Both the position numbers and the translations under genes were made by a program. The notes beneath the pieces are model-generated. The model had not been told where the DNA came from. It searched no databases and saw nothing but the letters and a program-made list of their open reading frames with translations. Shown in pieces: positions 43,117 through 52,665 of a stretch of 64,000 nucleotides of DNA (its first letter is position 1; each line of letters begins with the position of its first letter). Source of the DNA: Thioclava nitratireducens (GTDB lineage: Bacteria; Pseudomonadota; Alphaproteobacteria; Rhodobacterales; Rhodobacteraceae); assembly GCF_001940525.2 (NCBI RefSeq), contig NZ_CP019439.1, forward strand, positions 1-64,000. The letters are read 5' to 3'.

Positions 43117-45099
43117 ATGACCGCAAGCTTCAAACCCGTCTCCGTCGCCATCGGCGATCTGGTCCCGCATCCCGCCAATGTGCGCAGCAATTCGCCGGAA
43201 ACCTACGACCCCGAGAACATCGCCCATCTGAAAGCCAGCATCGCCGTTTTGGGTCTCCTGCAGCCGCTTCTGGTCCAGCAGGTCGACGGCAAATACGCCG
43301 TGCTGGCCGGTGGCCGGCGCCATGCCGCGCTGAAGGAGCTGATCGCCGACAAGGCCAGCAAGGGGTTCACGGCGAAAACCAAGGTGGACTGCCGCCTTGT
43401 CCCTGAGGAGTGCGACGTCACCACGGCGCTGTCGCTCGCCGAGAACATCACCCAGGCACCGATGAATGCCATCGACGAGTTCGAGGCTTTCGCCCGGATG
43501 ATGGAGGTCGACGGCCAGACGCCCGAGACCATCGCAAAGACCTTCGGCACCACGGTGGCCGCCGTGAAAGGCCGGTTGCGCTATGGCCTGATCCACCCCG
43601 ACATCCGCGCCGCGGCCCGGGGCAAGGTGATCACGCTCGACACGATGAAAGCCTTCGCCGAGCACCCGAGCCAGGAGGCGCAGCGCGAGGTCTTCGAGGC
43701 GCTCACAAAAGACGGCGGCTATCTGCAGGCCTACACGGTCCGTCAGGCGCTCAAATCCCGCGGTGTGCAGGTCAGCGATGATATCGGGGCTTTCGTGCGC
43801 GCGGACTACGCGGCCCGCGGCGGCGCCGTCGCGGCTGACCTTCTGGAAGAGCATTCCGTGCTGGAGGATGCAGCACTGGTCGAAACCATCCTGCTCGAGA
43901 AGCTCGGTGCCGCCGCCGAAGAGGCCCGCATAAAGCTGGGCTTTGCTTGGGCCGATTCGGTGGTCCGCTACGATTACGCGACCATGGCCGACTATGGCCG
44001 AGTCTATCCCAGCCCGATCGAGCCGGATGAGGCGAGCCAGAAGCGCATCGATGAGATCACCGCTGAGCTTGAGAAACTGCAGCTCGAGATGGAGGATGAG
44101 GGGCTCGAAGACGACGCTTACAATGCGCTCTACGACCGGGTGGACGCTCTGGAAGAGGAAGCCCGCGATCTGCAGGAGGCCTACAGCGCCGAGGATCTCG
44201 CCCGTGCAGGCGTGATTGCGTCTTGGTCGAACGGGCAGATCACGCTCCATGTAGGCCTCGTCCGCCCGGAGGACATCGTGAAAGAAGAGGGCGCGCGCGG
44301 TTCGTCGACCAACACCACCGGAGAGGAGGCCCCCGACGCTGGCGAAATCAGCTACCCGGCGTCGCTGGCCGAGGATCTCAAGACCGAGCGGGCCATGGCC
44401 CTTGGCGCCGCGATGGCGCTGCATCCCGAGGCCACGCTCGATCTGACGCTCTTCAAGCTGGTCAGTGATGTTCTGGCCAGCGGCATGAGCGTCACGCAGG
44501 CGATCAAGATCGATGCCCGCAAGGAATACCGCAGCCATGCCAAAATGGACGAGATCGACGAGACCTCGCTTGAGCAGGTGGCGGCGGCGCATGATGCGCT
44601 GGACCTCTCCTGGCTCGATGACAACCGTTCGCCCGCCGATCAGTTCGCGGCGTTTCGCGCGCTGGAGGCCGGCGAGAAGGCCAAGCTCGTGGCCTATGCG
44701 ACCGCCAGCACGACGCAGTCCTGCTTCGCACGGGACCGCCAGCGCGACAGCCTGATGCATGACTTCGAGATCGAGATCATGCCCGACATCCGCGCCCACT
44801 GGACGCCAAATGCGGCGCTCTTCAACCGCTTCAAGAAGGCCTGGCTCCTGAAGATCCTCGGCGAAGATCTGGGTCTGGCCCAGGAGGCGGTGACGCTGGC
44901 CTCGTCGAGCAAGAAAGAGATCGTCGCCTTCTGCGACAAGCTCTTCGCCGAGCCTTTCGCGACGCTCACTGACGCGCAGCGCGCTGCTGTGGCCGCCTGG
45001 TGCCCGCCCATGATGCAGACCGCCGGCGTCGCCTGTGATGAGGCGGAGCCCACTGCGGAAACCCCGGAGCCTGAGAGCGAGGTCGCGCAAGCGGCCTGA
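43117..45099 (+). CDS. large ParB/Srx-domain protein
   Basis: A 660-residue protein. The N-terminal ParB domain (about 5-150) has VPHPANVRSNSPETYDPENI, LAGGRRHAALKELIADKASK and AENITQAPMNAIDEFEAF. The middle and C-terminal parts are acidic and helical with no catalytic motif recognised (KIDARKEYRSHAKMDEIDET). It lacks a ParA partner nearby, so it is not the partition protein; such proteins are common in the leading region of alphaproteobacterial plasmids and may act as ParB-type nucleases or CTPase switches. It is intact. Confidence 0.85.
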   Translation: MTASFKPVSVAIGDLVPHPANVRSNSPETYDPENIAHLKASIAVLGLLQPLLVQQVDGKYAVLAGGRRHAALKELIADKASKGFTAKTKVDCRLVPEECDVTTALSLAENITQAPMNAIDEFEAFARMMEVDGQTPETIAKTFGTTVAAVKGRLRYGLIHPDIRAAARGKVITLDTMKAFAEHPSQEAQREVFEALTKDGGYLQAYTVRQALKSRGVQVSDDIGAFVRADYAARGGAVAADLLEEHSVLEDAALVETILLEKLGAAAEEARIKLGFAWADSVVRYDYATMADYGRVYPSPIEPDEASQKRIDEITAELEKLQLEMEDEGLEDDAYNALYDRVDALEEEARDLQEAYSAEDLARAGVIASWSNGQITLHVGLVRPEDIVKEEGARGSSTNTTGEEAPDAGEISYPASLAEDLKTERAMALGAAMALHPEATLDLTLFKLVSDVLASGMSVTQAIKIDARKEYRSHAKMDEIDETSLEQVAAAHDALDLSWLDDNRSPADQFAAFRALEAGEKAKLVAYATASTTQSCFARDRQRDSLMHDFEIEIMPDIRAHWTPNAALFNRFKKAWLLKILGEDLGLAQEAVTLASSSKKEIVAFCDKLFAEPFATLTDAQRAAVAAWCPPMMQTAGVACDEAEPTAETPEPESEVAQAA

Positions 45100-45109
45100 G
45101 CCATCACGC

Positions 45110-45143
45110 GACCCGCGCGTAGATCATGCCACCCGCGCGGGTC
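45110..45143 (+). terminator. GC hairpin after the ParB-like gene
   Basis: GACCCGCGCG / CGCGCGGGTC with a 14-base loop, 11 bases after the stop. There is no U-run, so termination would be inefficient. Confidence 0.45.
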
Positions 45144-45175
45144 AACCCTCCCACACCCAACGGAAAGACATCCCC

Positions 45176-45769
45176 ATGGCTATTCTCAAGTTCTCTGCCT
45201 CCGCAGTTGCGGCGCAGATCGCCCATGCGCGCGCCTGCAAAACCTTCCTGCCCAACTGGAACGGGCCCGTGGACAGGCCGGCCCTGATCCTCATCGTCGG
45301 CAATGGTGTGCATCTGCGCTCGAACGGCATCGACGGCACGACCACCCGCATCGTCACCACCGAGCAGGCCGATCCGTCCTTTGCCTTCGCCGATGGCATG
45401 AACCCGTTCCGCGACACCGACTGGATGGCGCAACGCCGCATGGCGTTTCGCGATCTGACCGGCCAGTTCTACACCGACATCCTGGATGACGTGCAGGTGC
45501 TCATCGACCGGGGGCGGGGTGCGATCCGGCTCGCCACCGATGGCCACAGTATCCGCGTCTTCGTGCGCCGGGCCTCGGATTATCTCATCGGCGGGACCTA
45601 CGAGGTGCCCTCGGGCCTCGGCGGCACCTTCCGGGTCATTCTCAAGGATGCCTGCGACACCTTCGCAATCGTGCAGAACGCTGGGAACTGCGAGGATTTC
45701 GACGCCATGCAGCCCTACCGCGTGCCGCTCGATGCGCTGATGGAAATCGATGACCGGATGGCGGCTTAA
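45176..45769 (+). CDS. plasmid hypothetical protein
   Basis: A 197-residue protein from the ATG at 45176: AILKFSASAVAAQIAHARAC, then LILIVGNGVHLRSNGIDGTT and GRGAIRLATDGHSIRVFVRR. It is probably a conserved leading-region protein but no named domain is recognised. Cys residues are not paired as in zinc sites. Confidence 0.65.
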   Translation: MAILKFSASAVAAQIAHARACKTFLPNWNGPVDRPALILIVGNGVHLRSNGIDGTTTRIVTTEQADPSFAFADGMNPFRDTDWMAQRRMAFRDLTGQFYTDILDDVQVLIDRGRGAIRLATDGHSIRVFVRRASDYLIGGTYEVPSGLGGTFRVILKDACDTFAIVQNAGNCEDFDAMQPYRVPLDALMEIDDRMAA

Positions 45770-45871
45770 CGCGCCCTTTCTCAAACAAGCATCGCCAATA
45801 CCCTGCCGGGCCTGCGGCCCTCTTGGGACATTGGCGACAACAATTTTCCCTACGAGAGAAAGGACTCTGAA

Positions 45872-46525
45872 ATGGGTTGGCTCTTCTACACCGACGGCCG
45901 CGTCAAATCCTACGCGGATGAGAAAGCAGAGATCACCCGGCTTTGCACCTTTGAGGGCGACACGCGCAAAACGGACCTGGTCAAGGCCTGTAAGGTCGGC
46001 TCCACCTGGTATGCGGCGGCTAGGGTTACCAATCGCGATGGCACCCCTGTCGAGGACGCGACCTATGTCACCGATCCTGACGGCTCGATCACTTTCGCCG
46101 CCGTCTTCCTCACCGCCTACGACGATGGGTGTTGGGGCTACAAGGATATGGAGGAAAGCGCTGGCCCGAACGCGTCGCGCGCGCCCCTTGCGCTGATCGA
46201 ACTTCTCTCCGACCTGAAAGACCCGGACAGCTACGCCCGGGACTGGCGCCAGCGCTGCCGGGAATGGGCTTCGATCCCGAACTACGAGGAAGGCGACAAG
46301 ATCAAGCTCGCAAAACCGGTGACGCTCACCGATGGCAGCACCTGCCAGATCGTCACCGTGACGCACTACAGACGCGGGCGGCAAAAACGCCGCTGCTACC
46401 GGATCGAGGAAACCGGCGGGCTCGTACGCCTGTCGAAAGCGACGCTTTCCAGCTCGGAGCTGCTCAGCTCCGCGAAAGGTGCTGCTAGCCAGGTGCTGGC
46501 GGAGTATTTCGCGGGGCGAGAATAG
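45872..46525 (+). CDS. plasmid hypothetical protein (DUF6927-like)
   Basis: A 217-residue protein: GWLFYTDGRVKSYADEKAEI, then STWYAAARVTNRDGTPVEDA and CWGYKDMEESAGPNASRAPL. The C-terminal half (GDKIKLAKPVTLTDGSTCQI) is beta-rich. I recall similar proteins named DUF6927 but cannot verify the match. ACGAGAGAAAGGA precedes the start. Confidence 0.6.
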   Translation: MGWLFYTDGRVKSYADEKAEITRLCTFEGDTRKTDLVKACKVGSTWYAAARVTNRDGTPVEDATYVTDPDGSITFAAVFLTAYDDGCWGYKDMEESAGPNASRAPLALIELLSDLKDPDSYARDWRQRCREWASIPNYEEGDKIKLAKPVTLTDGSTCQIVTVTHYRRGRQKRRCYRIEETGGLVRLSKATLSSSELLSSAKGAASQVLAEYFAGRE

Positions 46526-46581
46526 GTGCTGCGCCGGACGGTTCATCGACCTGCCGACGACAGCAGATCCTGCGGCTTGCC

Positions 46582-46610
46582 TTGACAAGGCAATGCAAAT
46601 GCATTACCTA
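46582..46610 (+). promoter_or_regulatory. prlF-yhaV promoter with operator palindrome
   Basis: TTGACA (46582) and TACCTA (46605) are 17 bases apart, a good sigma-70 type spacing. Between them lies AATGC-AAAT-GCATT (46592-46605), so a bound repressor would block the promoter, as expected for toxin-antitoxin autoregulation. Confidence 0.55.
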
Positions 46611-46649
46611 TCGCAGGAAGCAAAGACCCTTTTCTTTCAGGAGACTGCC

Positions 46650-46976
46650 ATGACAGTGCTCACACAAGATGTCTCGAAGCTCACGGATCGGTATCAGACA
46701 ACCGTGCCGGCAGGTGTGCGAAAGCAGCTCAAGCTGGGCAAGGGCGACCAGATTCGCTACTGCACCGAGCCGAGTGGCAGGGTCTATATCGAGCCCGTGC
46801 GCGCCGAAGAGGATGATCCCGCGCTCGGCGCCTTTCTCGATTTTGTCGAGGCAGATATCAAGGCGCATCCGGACCGCATTCGGGCGTTCGATGGGGCTTT
46901 GCATGACCGTCTTGCAGCACTGGTCGGAGACGTTGACGTCGATCTCGATGCGCCGCTATCGCCCGAGGATGAATGA
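46650..46976 (+). CDS. prlF: PrlF-family antitoxin
   Basis: A 108-residue AbrB-fold antitoxin: SKLTDRYQTTVPAGVRKQLK and LGKGDQIRYCTEPSGRVYIE, followed by an acidic C-terminus that would bind the toxin. The length matches PrlF/SohA. Its stop overlaps the yhaV start by 4 bases. A GGAGAC sequence precedes the ATG. Confidence 0.9.
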   Translation: MTVLTQDVSKLTDRYQTTVPAGVRKQLKLGKGDQIRYCTEPSGRVYIEPVRAEEDDPALGAFLDFVEADIKAHPDRIRAFDGALHDRLAALVGDVDVDLDAPLSPEDE

Positions 46977-47491
46977 GCGGCGATAGCGTGCCCGCAGGGG
47001 CGCCCCTTGTCGTAAACGGATGGTCGATTTATGCGCATCCGCTCTTTCTGGACCAGCTCGAAGGGCTGATCCTGGAGGTCGAGGCGCGTAAGGCTCGCGA
47101 TCCAAAGACCTGGTGCAAGAAAAATTCCGCGAAACGGCTGGCCGCCATCTTCAAGCTGGTGACCGAGGCCATACCGGCGGACCCGGGTGCCGCCGCCTTC
47201 CGGCAAGGCGGCACACTCGGCGATCACCGCAAGCACTGGTTCCGGGCGAAATTCTTCCAGCAGTATCGGCTGTTCTACCGGTTCAACAGCGATGCAAAGG
47301 TCATCGTGGTGGCCTGGGTGAACGACGACAAGACCCTGCGCGCCTATGGCAGCAAGACGGATGCCTACGCGACGTTCAAAGGGATGCTGGAAGATGGCAA
47401 CCCACCTGAAAATTTTGACGCGCTCTTGAAAGAAGCGGCGGCGGCGGACAAGCGGTTCGAGACGTCTCTTGAAGCGGCGACCGATCGGTAA
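46973..47491 (+). CDS. yhaV: YhaV-family ribonuclease toxin
   Basis: A 172-residue RelE-superfamily toxin: VNGWSIYAHPLFLDQLEGLI, then KKNSAKRLAAIFKLVTEAIP and LGDHRKHWFRAKFFQQYRLF with the conserved YRLFYRF end and WVNDDKTLRAYGSKTDAY. YhaV is a ribosome-dependent endoribonuclease neutralised by PrlF. It probably serves plasmid maintenance. Confidence 0.92.
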   Translation: MSGDSVPAGAPLVVNGWSIYAHPLFLDQLEGLILEVEARKARDPKTWCKKNSAKRLAAIFKLVTEAIPADPGAAAFRQGGTLGDHRKHWFRAKFFQQYRLFYRFNSDAKVIVVAWVNDDKTLRAYGSKTDAYATFKGMLEDGNPPENFDALLKEAAAADKRFETSLEAATDR

Positions 47492-47638
47492 GTGGCCCCG
47501 TTAGCTGTGAACCTTACGGCCTTGCCGTTTACGGCACCACTGTGGGTGATGTAGCATCGACCCATAGTATAGTCGGAGAAAGCGCAATGGACCCAACGGG
47601 TAAGGAACAGCCGCACCTCGGTTTCGAGGAGCATTTCC

Positions 47639-47791
47639 GTGGCGGCTGATGTCAATTCGTATGACGCGTTGTTTCGCGCGCAGGTACAGGCCGCGCTGGA
47701 GGATGCACGTACGGGAACATCTCAGGTTAAGGTGATGCAGGCCGCACAGGCATTGATTGATGCGAAGCGGCAGATCGAACCCAAGTCCTGA
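47639..47791 (+). CDS. small antitoxin-like protein (weak)
   Basis: From a GTG at 47639, 50 residues: AADVNSYDALFRAQVQAALE, then QVKVMQAAQALIDAKRQIEP. The FRAxVxxAL and VMxxxxALI(D/A)xKR pattern resembles the C-terminal half of RelB/ParD-like antitoxins. No adjacent toxin is visible. Confidence 0.4.
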   Translation: MAADVNSYDALFRAQVQAALEDARTGTSQVKVMQAAQALIDAKRQIEPKS

Positions 47792-47831
47792 CCAAGCCTT
47801 GGAGGTCAGCGCGGTCTGATCCCGTCACCCT

Positions 47832-47857
47832 GAAAAGCGAAAGTGGGCTTTTTATCC
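47832..47857 (+). repeat. intergenic motif copy 3
   Basis: GAAAAGCGAAAGTGGGCTTT followed by TTATCC, 37 bases before the helicase gene. Confidence 0.5.
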
Positions 47858-47893
47858 TTTGGAACTCAGACCCTGATCCAAAGGAAAAGCCCC

Positions 47894-50800
47894 ATGACCA
47901 AGCCCAAACCGGCGAACCCGGCTCTCTCAATCTCCAACGCTGATCTCACCTCTGCCCTCGCGCAGATCGGCACGGAGATCGACCAACAACCCCTGCGCAG
48001 CTCAGCGCTCGCGCGCATCATGCGCGAGACGTTTCATGGCAGCGATGCTGGCGGCGCCTGGGACTGGCGCATGGCCTATGACCTGATGCAGGCAGCCGCC
48101 ATTCAGATGCTGCTACCTGGGGACGGCGCGGCAGGCGACATCGCCGTTGCAAAGCTGCTCGCCTCGCGGCTTCTGACGGAAACACGCCGGTCGGAGCAGC
48201 AGATCCGGCTGCAGCAGTTTTCCACGCCGCTGCCGTTTGCCGCCCTGGCGGTGCAGGCGGCTGCGATCCGCAAGGGCGAGACCGTGCTGGAGCCCTCGGC
48301 TGGCACCGGTGCCTTGGCCGCGTTCGCCGCCCGCGCCGGTGCCACGCTTTTGCTCAACGAGATCGATCCGTTTCGTCAGCGCCTCCTGCGGGCTGTCTTT
48401 GGTGGCGATGTGACGGATCACGACGGCGAACACATCGACGATCTGATGCCGACACCGGTCCTGCCTGACGTCGTGGCGATGAACCCGCCCTTTGCCTCCT
48501 CGGTCGACCGATCCCGGGACAAACACATCGCTGCCAAGCATCTCATTGCGGCCGCAAAGCGCTTGGCACCCGGTGGCCGGCTGGTGGCGATCATGCCGCA
48601 GGGGTTCAGCACGGAGCGCGATGCCGCGCATTGGTCCCGCGCCTGCGGTCTCCTGACGCCGCGACTGGCCTTGACGATACCGGGGCAGGTCTACCGCAAG
48701 CTCGGCACAACTGTGGAAACCCAGCTGATGGTCTTCGACAAGGTGCAGGAGGACGGCGAGATGATCCGCGCCGCGGTTCAGGATCTGGAGGAAGCCCTTC
48801 CTTTTGTTGACACCGTGGCCGCAAACCGGCCTGAGACGCGCCCCGTCCAACGGGCGGCGACAAACCCTCATGCGCGATCGGTCGGTCCACTACTTGTCAC
48901 GCGCAAGCGCCCAGTTGCCAAAGTTGCGGCGTCCAACGCTCAGACCAACGCCGCCATACCGCTCACTTTCACAAGCCTTGAGGCCCCGCGCGACAACACG
49001 CCCGTCTCGGACATCTATGCGCGCTACCGTCCGCAGCGGATCGAGATCGCGGGTGCGCAAGAACATCCCACGCCGCTCGTCGAAAGCATCGCCATGGCCT
49101 CGGTTGCCCCGCCCATGCCCTCAAACACGGGCAGTGATGACTTGCGTCTGCCCGCCAGGCTGATCGAGGAGGGACATCTCTCAGAGGCACAGCTGGAAAC
49201 CATCATCATGGCGCATGATGCCCATGGGCGTGATTTGCCAGGCCGGTTCACGATCGATGACGACCAGACAAAGCTGACGCGTGCCGATGATGACCCGTAT
49301 GCGTGTCACTATCGCCTCGGGTATTTCCTCGGCGACGGCACCGGTTGTGGCAAGGGCCGCGAATGCGCGGGGCTCATTCTCGTGAACTGGCTTTCCGGGC
49401 GCAGGAAGGCGATCTGGGTCTCCAAATCCGCCACGCTTATCGAGGACGCGATCCGCGACTGGACCGATCTCGGCGGCTCGCCTGCCGACATTCAGCCACT
49501 TTCCAAATGGAAACCCGATCAGCCCGTCCCGATGGGCGACGGAATCCTCTTCGTCACCTACGCCACGCTGCGGTCCGCGGGCAAATGCGGTACCACGCGA
49601 CTGAGCCAGGTTCTCGACTGGATGGGTGAAGACTTCGAAGGCGTCCTCGCATTTGATGAAGCCCATGCCATGCAGAATGCGGCAGGGTCCGAGCAGGGCA
49701 GGGGGGTCAAACCCTCCCAGCAGGGCCTTGCGGGCCTGCGGCTGCAACTGGCCGCACCGCGTGCCCGCGTCTTCTACATCTCGGCCACGGGTGCCACGAG
49801 CGTGCACAACCTGGCCTATGCCGCGCGGCTCGGACTCTGGGGGCAGGGCCCCGAATACCCCTTCCCAAGCCGCGAGAGTTTCGTCTCGGCGATGGAGGCA
49901 GGCGGTGTCGCCGCCATGGAGGTAGTGGCGCGCGATCTCAAGACGCTCGGCCTCTACACGGCGCGTGCCCTCAGCTTTGATGGGGTGGAGTATGACGTGC
50001 TGGAACACGCGCTCACCCCGGCCCAGATCGAGATCTACGACGCCTATGCGGGTGCGTTCCGGACGATCCACCACAATCTTGAAGCTGCGCTGACAGCCAC
50101 CGGTGTCAATGACGCCTCGGGGGAGACCAATGCCTCGGCCGCACGTGCCTCGGCCAAATCTCGCTTCGAGAGCACGAAGCAGCGCTTCTTCAACCACCTC
50201 CTGATGGGCATGAAAGCCCCGACCATCATCCGCGCCATCGAGGATGACCTCGCGGCGGGCAACGCTTGCGTCATTCAGGTGGTTTCGACAGGCGAGAGCC
50301 TGCTGAAACGCCGGCTTGAAACGATGGACCCCGACGACGAGCTCGTCGAGGGTGCCCTGACGCCGCGCGACTATGTTCTGGGCTACCTCGAACAGGCCTT
50401 CCCGATCCACGCGCAAAAGCTCGTGGAAATCGACGGCAATATGGTGGCGGAACCCTTGCGGGATGAGACCGGGGCGCTGGTCGTCTCGCGCGAGGCGCTC
50501 GGCTTGCGCGATGCGGCTATGATGGAGTTGATGACTCTGGCCCCGATCCCCTCAGCGCTCGATCAGATCCTCTGGGCCTTTGGTGACGAGGCTGTCGCCG
50601 AGGTCACGGGCCGATCGATCCGGCCCCTCAAGGCCGAGGACGGTCATCTCTTCATCGAAAAGCGCGCCGCCAGCAGTAATTCCTCCGAGACCCAAGCCTT
50701 TATGGATGGTGAGAAGGATATCCTGATCTTCTCCGATGCGGGCGGCACGGGCCGGTCCTATCACGCGGCGCAAACGGCGAAGAACCAGAAACGGCGGCGG

Positions 50801-52156
50801 CACTATCTACTGGAGCCCGGCTGGCGCGCCGATGCGGCCATCCAGGGGCTCGGCCGCACGCATCGCTCTGCCCAGGTCAGCGCGCCCTTCTTCCGAGTCT
50901 GCACCTCCGATGTGCATGGCGAGAAGCGCTTCACATCGACTATAGCCAAACGCCTTGACCAGCTGGGGGCCTTGACGAAGGGCCAGCGCGAGACCGGCTC
51001 GCAAGGCATGTTCCGCGAGGAGGACAATCTCGAAAGCCCGATCGCGCGAGCGGCGCTGCGTGGGTATTTCGCCGATCTTGGCGCCGGGCGCGCCGAGGCG
51101 ATGAGCTACGAGAGCTTCACTGACTGGACAGCCCTGCGACTGATCGACAAGGACGGGGTGCTCCTTGAGGAACTTCCCCCGATCCAACGCTTCCTCAACC
51201 GGGTGCTTGCCCTTCCCATCCACATGCAGAACGCGCTCTTTGCCGAGTTCATGAGGCGGATTGCCGACCAGGCGGAGCGGGCGCGCGCGGCGGGCACGCT
51301 CGATCTCGGGGTGGAAACCCTGCGCGGCGAAAAGATCGAACAGGTCTCCACGGAGGATCTCTGGACCTGCCCGAAATCCGGCGCCGTGACGCGGATCATC
51401 GGGCTGGAGGTCACCGACCCGGTCCACGTCCTAGGGGCCGAAGAGGCCATATCGCGCAACCCTGACAAGCTGCCCATGGTCAATCGCGCCTCCGGCCGCG
51501 CGGCGCTTATCTCGGCGCGGCCCATGCAGATGTATGACGAGGATATCGTCACGCTCATGCGCAAGGCGGTGCGGCCCAACGGGTCGAGCTATCTGGAGGA
51601 AACGCGGTTCGGGTCCTCGGCCTGGGGAGAGATCGGCAAGCCTGAGTTCTCACGGCTTTGGGATGCCGAGGCCGCGTCCCTGCCAAAAACCACCACGACC
51701 AAGCTTTACCTGCTGACCGGTCTCTTGCTGCCAATCTGGAAGGACATTCCGACCACCAATGAGCGTATCTACCGTGTGACGCCAGACGGGGCGACCGCCA
51801 TGATCGGGCGCACATTGAGCGAGGAAGGGGCGGCGGCCTTGCGCGCCCGTTTCCTCGTCTCCAACCCGCAAACGCCGCAGGAGATGTTGACCGCCGCCCT
51901 CGGTACCACCGCGCCAGTCGACCTGGGCCGGGGCCTGAGCCTGACCCGTCGCCGGGTCGCAGGCGAGATGCGCCTCGAGCTTAGCGGCGCGGACAAGGAC
52001 ATGATTGAAAGCCTCAAGGCGCTTGGCTGCTTCACGGAGATCATCGCGTTCCAGCTGCGGGTGTTCCTGCCGCATGGGGAGGGTGTCGACACTCTGGGTA
52101 TTCTGGCCCGGATCGTGGGGCAGGGAGCCCTCAGAGCGGCAGACCAAGCCGCCTGA
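47894..52156 (+). CDS. methyltransferase + Strawberry-notch-like helicase fusion
   Basis: A 1420-residue protein. Residues about 120-260 form an adenine-type methyltransferase domain: VLEPSAGTGALAAFAARAGA (SAM motif) and VAMNPPFASS (NPPF). From about 400 the helicase starts: YFLGDGTGCGKGRECAGLIL (Walker A, about 479), LAFDEAHAMQNAAGSEQGRG (DEAH, about 589), and the second helicase half with FSDAGGTGRSYHAAQT and QGLGRTHRSAQ (motif VI). This is the bacterial Strawberry notch family. The partnership suggests DNA methylation or remodelling of incoming plasmid DNA, perhaps anti-restriction. The start at 47894 removes 17 upstream residues that read through the intergenic motif. Confidence 0.88.
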   Translation: MTKPKPANPALSISNADLTSALAQIGTEIDQQPLRSSALARIMRETFHGSDAGGAWDWRMAYDLMQAAAIQMLLPGDGAAGDIAVAKLLASRLLTETRRSEQQIRLQQFSTPLPFAALAVQAAAIRKGETVLEPSAGTGALAAFAARAGATLLLNEIDPFRQRLLRAVFGGDVTDHDGEHIDDLMPTPVLPDVVAMNPPFASSVDRSRDKHIAAKHLIAAAKRLAPGGRLVAIMPQGFSTERDAAHWSRACGLLTPRLALTIPGQVYRKLGTTVETQLMVFDKVQEDGEMIRAAVQDLEEALPFVDTVAANRPETRPVQRAATNPHARSVGPLLVTRKRPVAKVAASNAQTNAAIPLTFTSLEAPRDNTPVSDIYARYRPQRIEIAGAQEHPTPLVESIAMASVAPPMPSNTGSDDLRLPARLIEEGHLSEAQLETIIMAHDAHGRDLPGRFTIDDDQTKLTRADDDPYACHYRLGYFLGDGTGCGKGRECAGLILVNWLSGRRKAIWVSKSATLIEDAIRDWTDLGGSPADIQPLSKWKPDQPVPMGDGILFVTYATLRSAGKCGTTRLSQVLDWMGEDFEGVLAFDEAHAMQNAAGSEQGRGVKPSQQGLAGLRLQLAAPRARVFYISATGATSVHNLAYAARLGLWGQGPEYPFPSRESFVSAMEAGGVAAMEVVARDLKTLGLYTARALSFDGVEYDVLEHALTPAQIEIYDAYAGAFRTIHHNLEAALTATGVNDASGETNASAARASAKSRFESTKQRFFNHLLMGMKAPTIIRAIEDDLAAGNACVIQVVSTGESLLKRRLETMDPDDELVEGALTPRDYVLGYLEQAFPIHAQKLVEIDGNMVAEPLRDETGALVVSREALGLRDAAMMELMTLAPIPSALDQILWAFGDEAVAEVTGRSIRPLKAEDGHLFIEKRAASSNSSETQAFMDGEKDILIFSDAGGTGRSYHAAQTAKNQKRRRHYLLEPGWRADAAIQGLGRTHRSAQVSAPFFRVCTSDVHGEKRFTSTIAKRLDQLGALTKGQRETGSQGMFREEDNLESPIARAALRGYFADLGAGRAEAMSYESFTDWTALRLIDKDGVLLEELPPIQRFLNRVLALPIHMQNALFAEFMRRIADQAERARAAGTLDLGVETLRGEKIEQVSTEDLWTCPKSGAVTRIIGLEVTDPVHVLGAEEAISRNPDKLPMVNRASGRAALISARPMQMYDEDIVTLMRKAVRPNGSSYLEETRFGSSAWGEIGKPEFSRLWDAEAASLPKTTTTKLYLLTGLLLPIWKDIPTTNERIYRVTPDGATAMIGRTLSEEGAAALRARFLVSNPQTPQEMLTAALGTTAPVDLGRGLSLTRRRVAGEMRLELSGADKDMIESLKALGCFTEIIAFQLRVFLPHGEGVDTLGILARIVGQGALRAADQAA

Positions 52157-52179
52157 AAAGTCAAAGCGGGCTTTGGGCC
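52155..52179 (+). repeat. intergenic motif copy 4
   Basis: GAAAAGTCAAAGCGGGCTTT followed by GGGCC, overlapping the helicase stop by two bases and 98 bases before the next gene. Confidence 0.5.
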
Positions 52180-52277
52180 GGGCGTCGCGGATCGGGATTT
52201 GGCCGGTCTGCGCTTCCCGGGCGCGGGCTGACCAATGCCAGGCCCGGCCCCCCAAATTCAGATAAGAGGACAGACCC

Positions 52278-52664
52278 ATGACCAATCCCCAGATCGACTA
52301 TGCCGCAATGGCGGCACAGTGGCGCACGGAGCGCGAAACCACCCTGAAAGCAACCCGAGCGGAGCTAATCGCGCAATTGCGCGCCCTTGGCATCAGCGAG
52401 GTAACTGCCGAATACGAAGGCTATGGCGACTCTGGCAATGTCGAGGATGTGACGGTGCAGCCTGCAGAGGTCGAGCTGCCGGAGGCGCTTGTCACTACGG
52501 TGGGCGATTTCGCCTGGTCGCTCGCCTATCACCATCACCCGGGGTTCGAGAACAACGAGGGCGGCTACGGCACGCTGACCTGGGACATTGCAGCAGACAG
52601 CATCAGCCTCGATCACGCCGACCGCTATGTCGAATGCTCGTACAGCTATGACGAGGGGCTTTGA
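52278..52664 (+). CDS. DUF6878-like plasmid protein
   Basis: A 128-residue protein: NPQIDYAAMAAQWRTERETT, then LRALGISEVTAEYEGYGDSG and a beta-rich acidic C-terminus ending ADRYVECSYSYDEGL. It is similar to proteins I recall under DUF6878 on roseobacter plasmids; function unknown. It is followed one base later by the next gene, so the pair is co-translated. Confidence 0.65.
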   Translation: MTNPQIDYAAMAAQWRTERETTLKATRAELIAQLRALGISEVTAEYEGYGDSGNVEDVTVQPAEVELPEALVTTVGDFAWSLAYHHHPGFENNEGGYGTLTWDIAADSISLDHADRYVECSYSYDEGL

Positions 52665-52665
52665 G

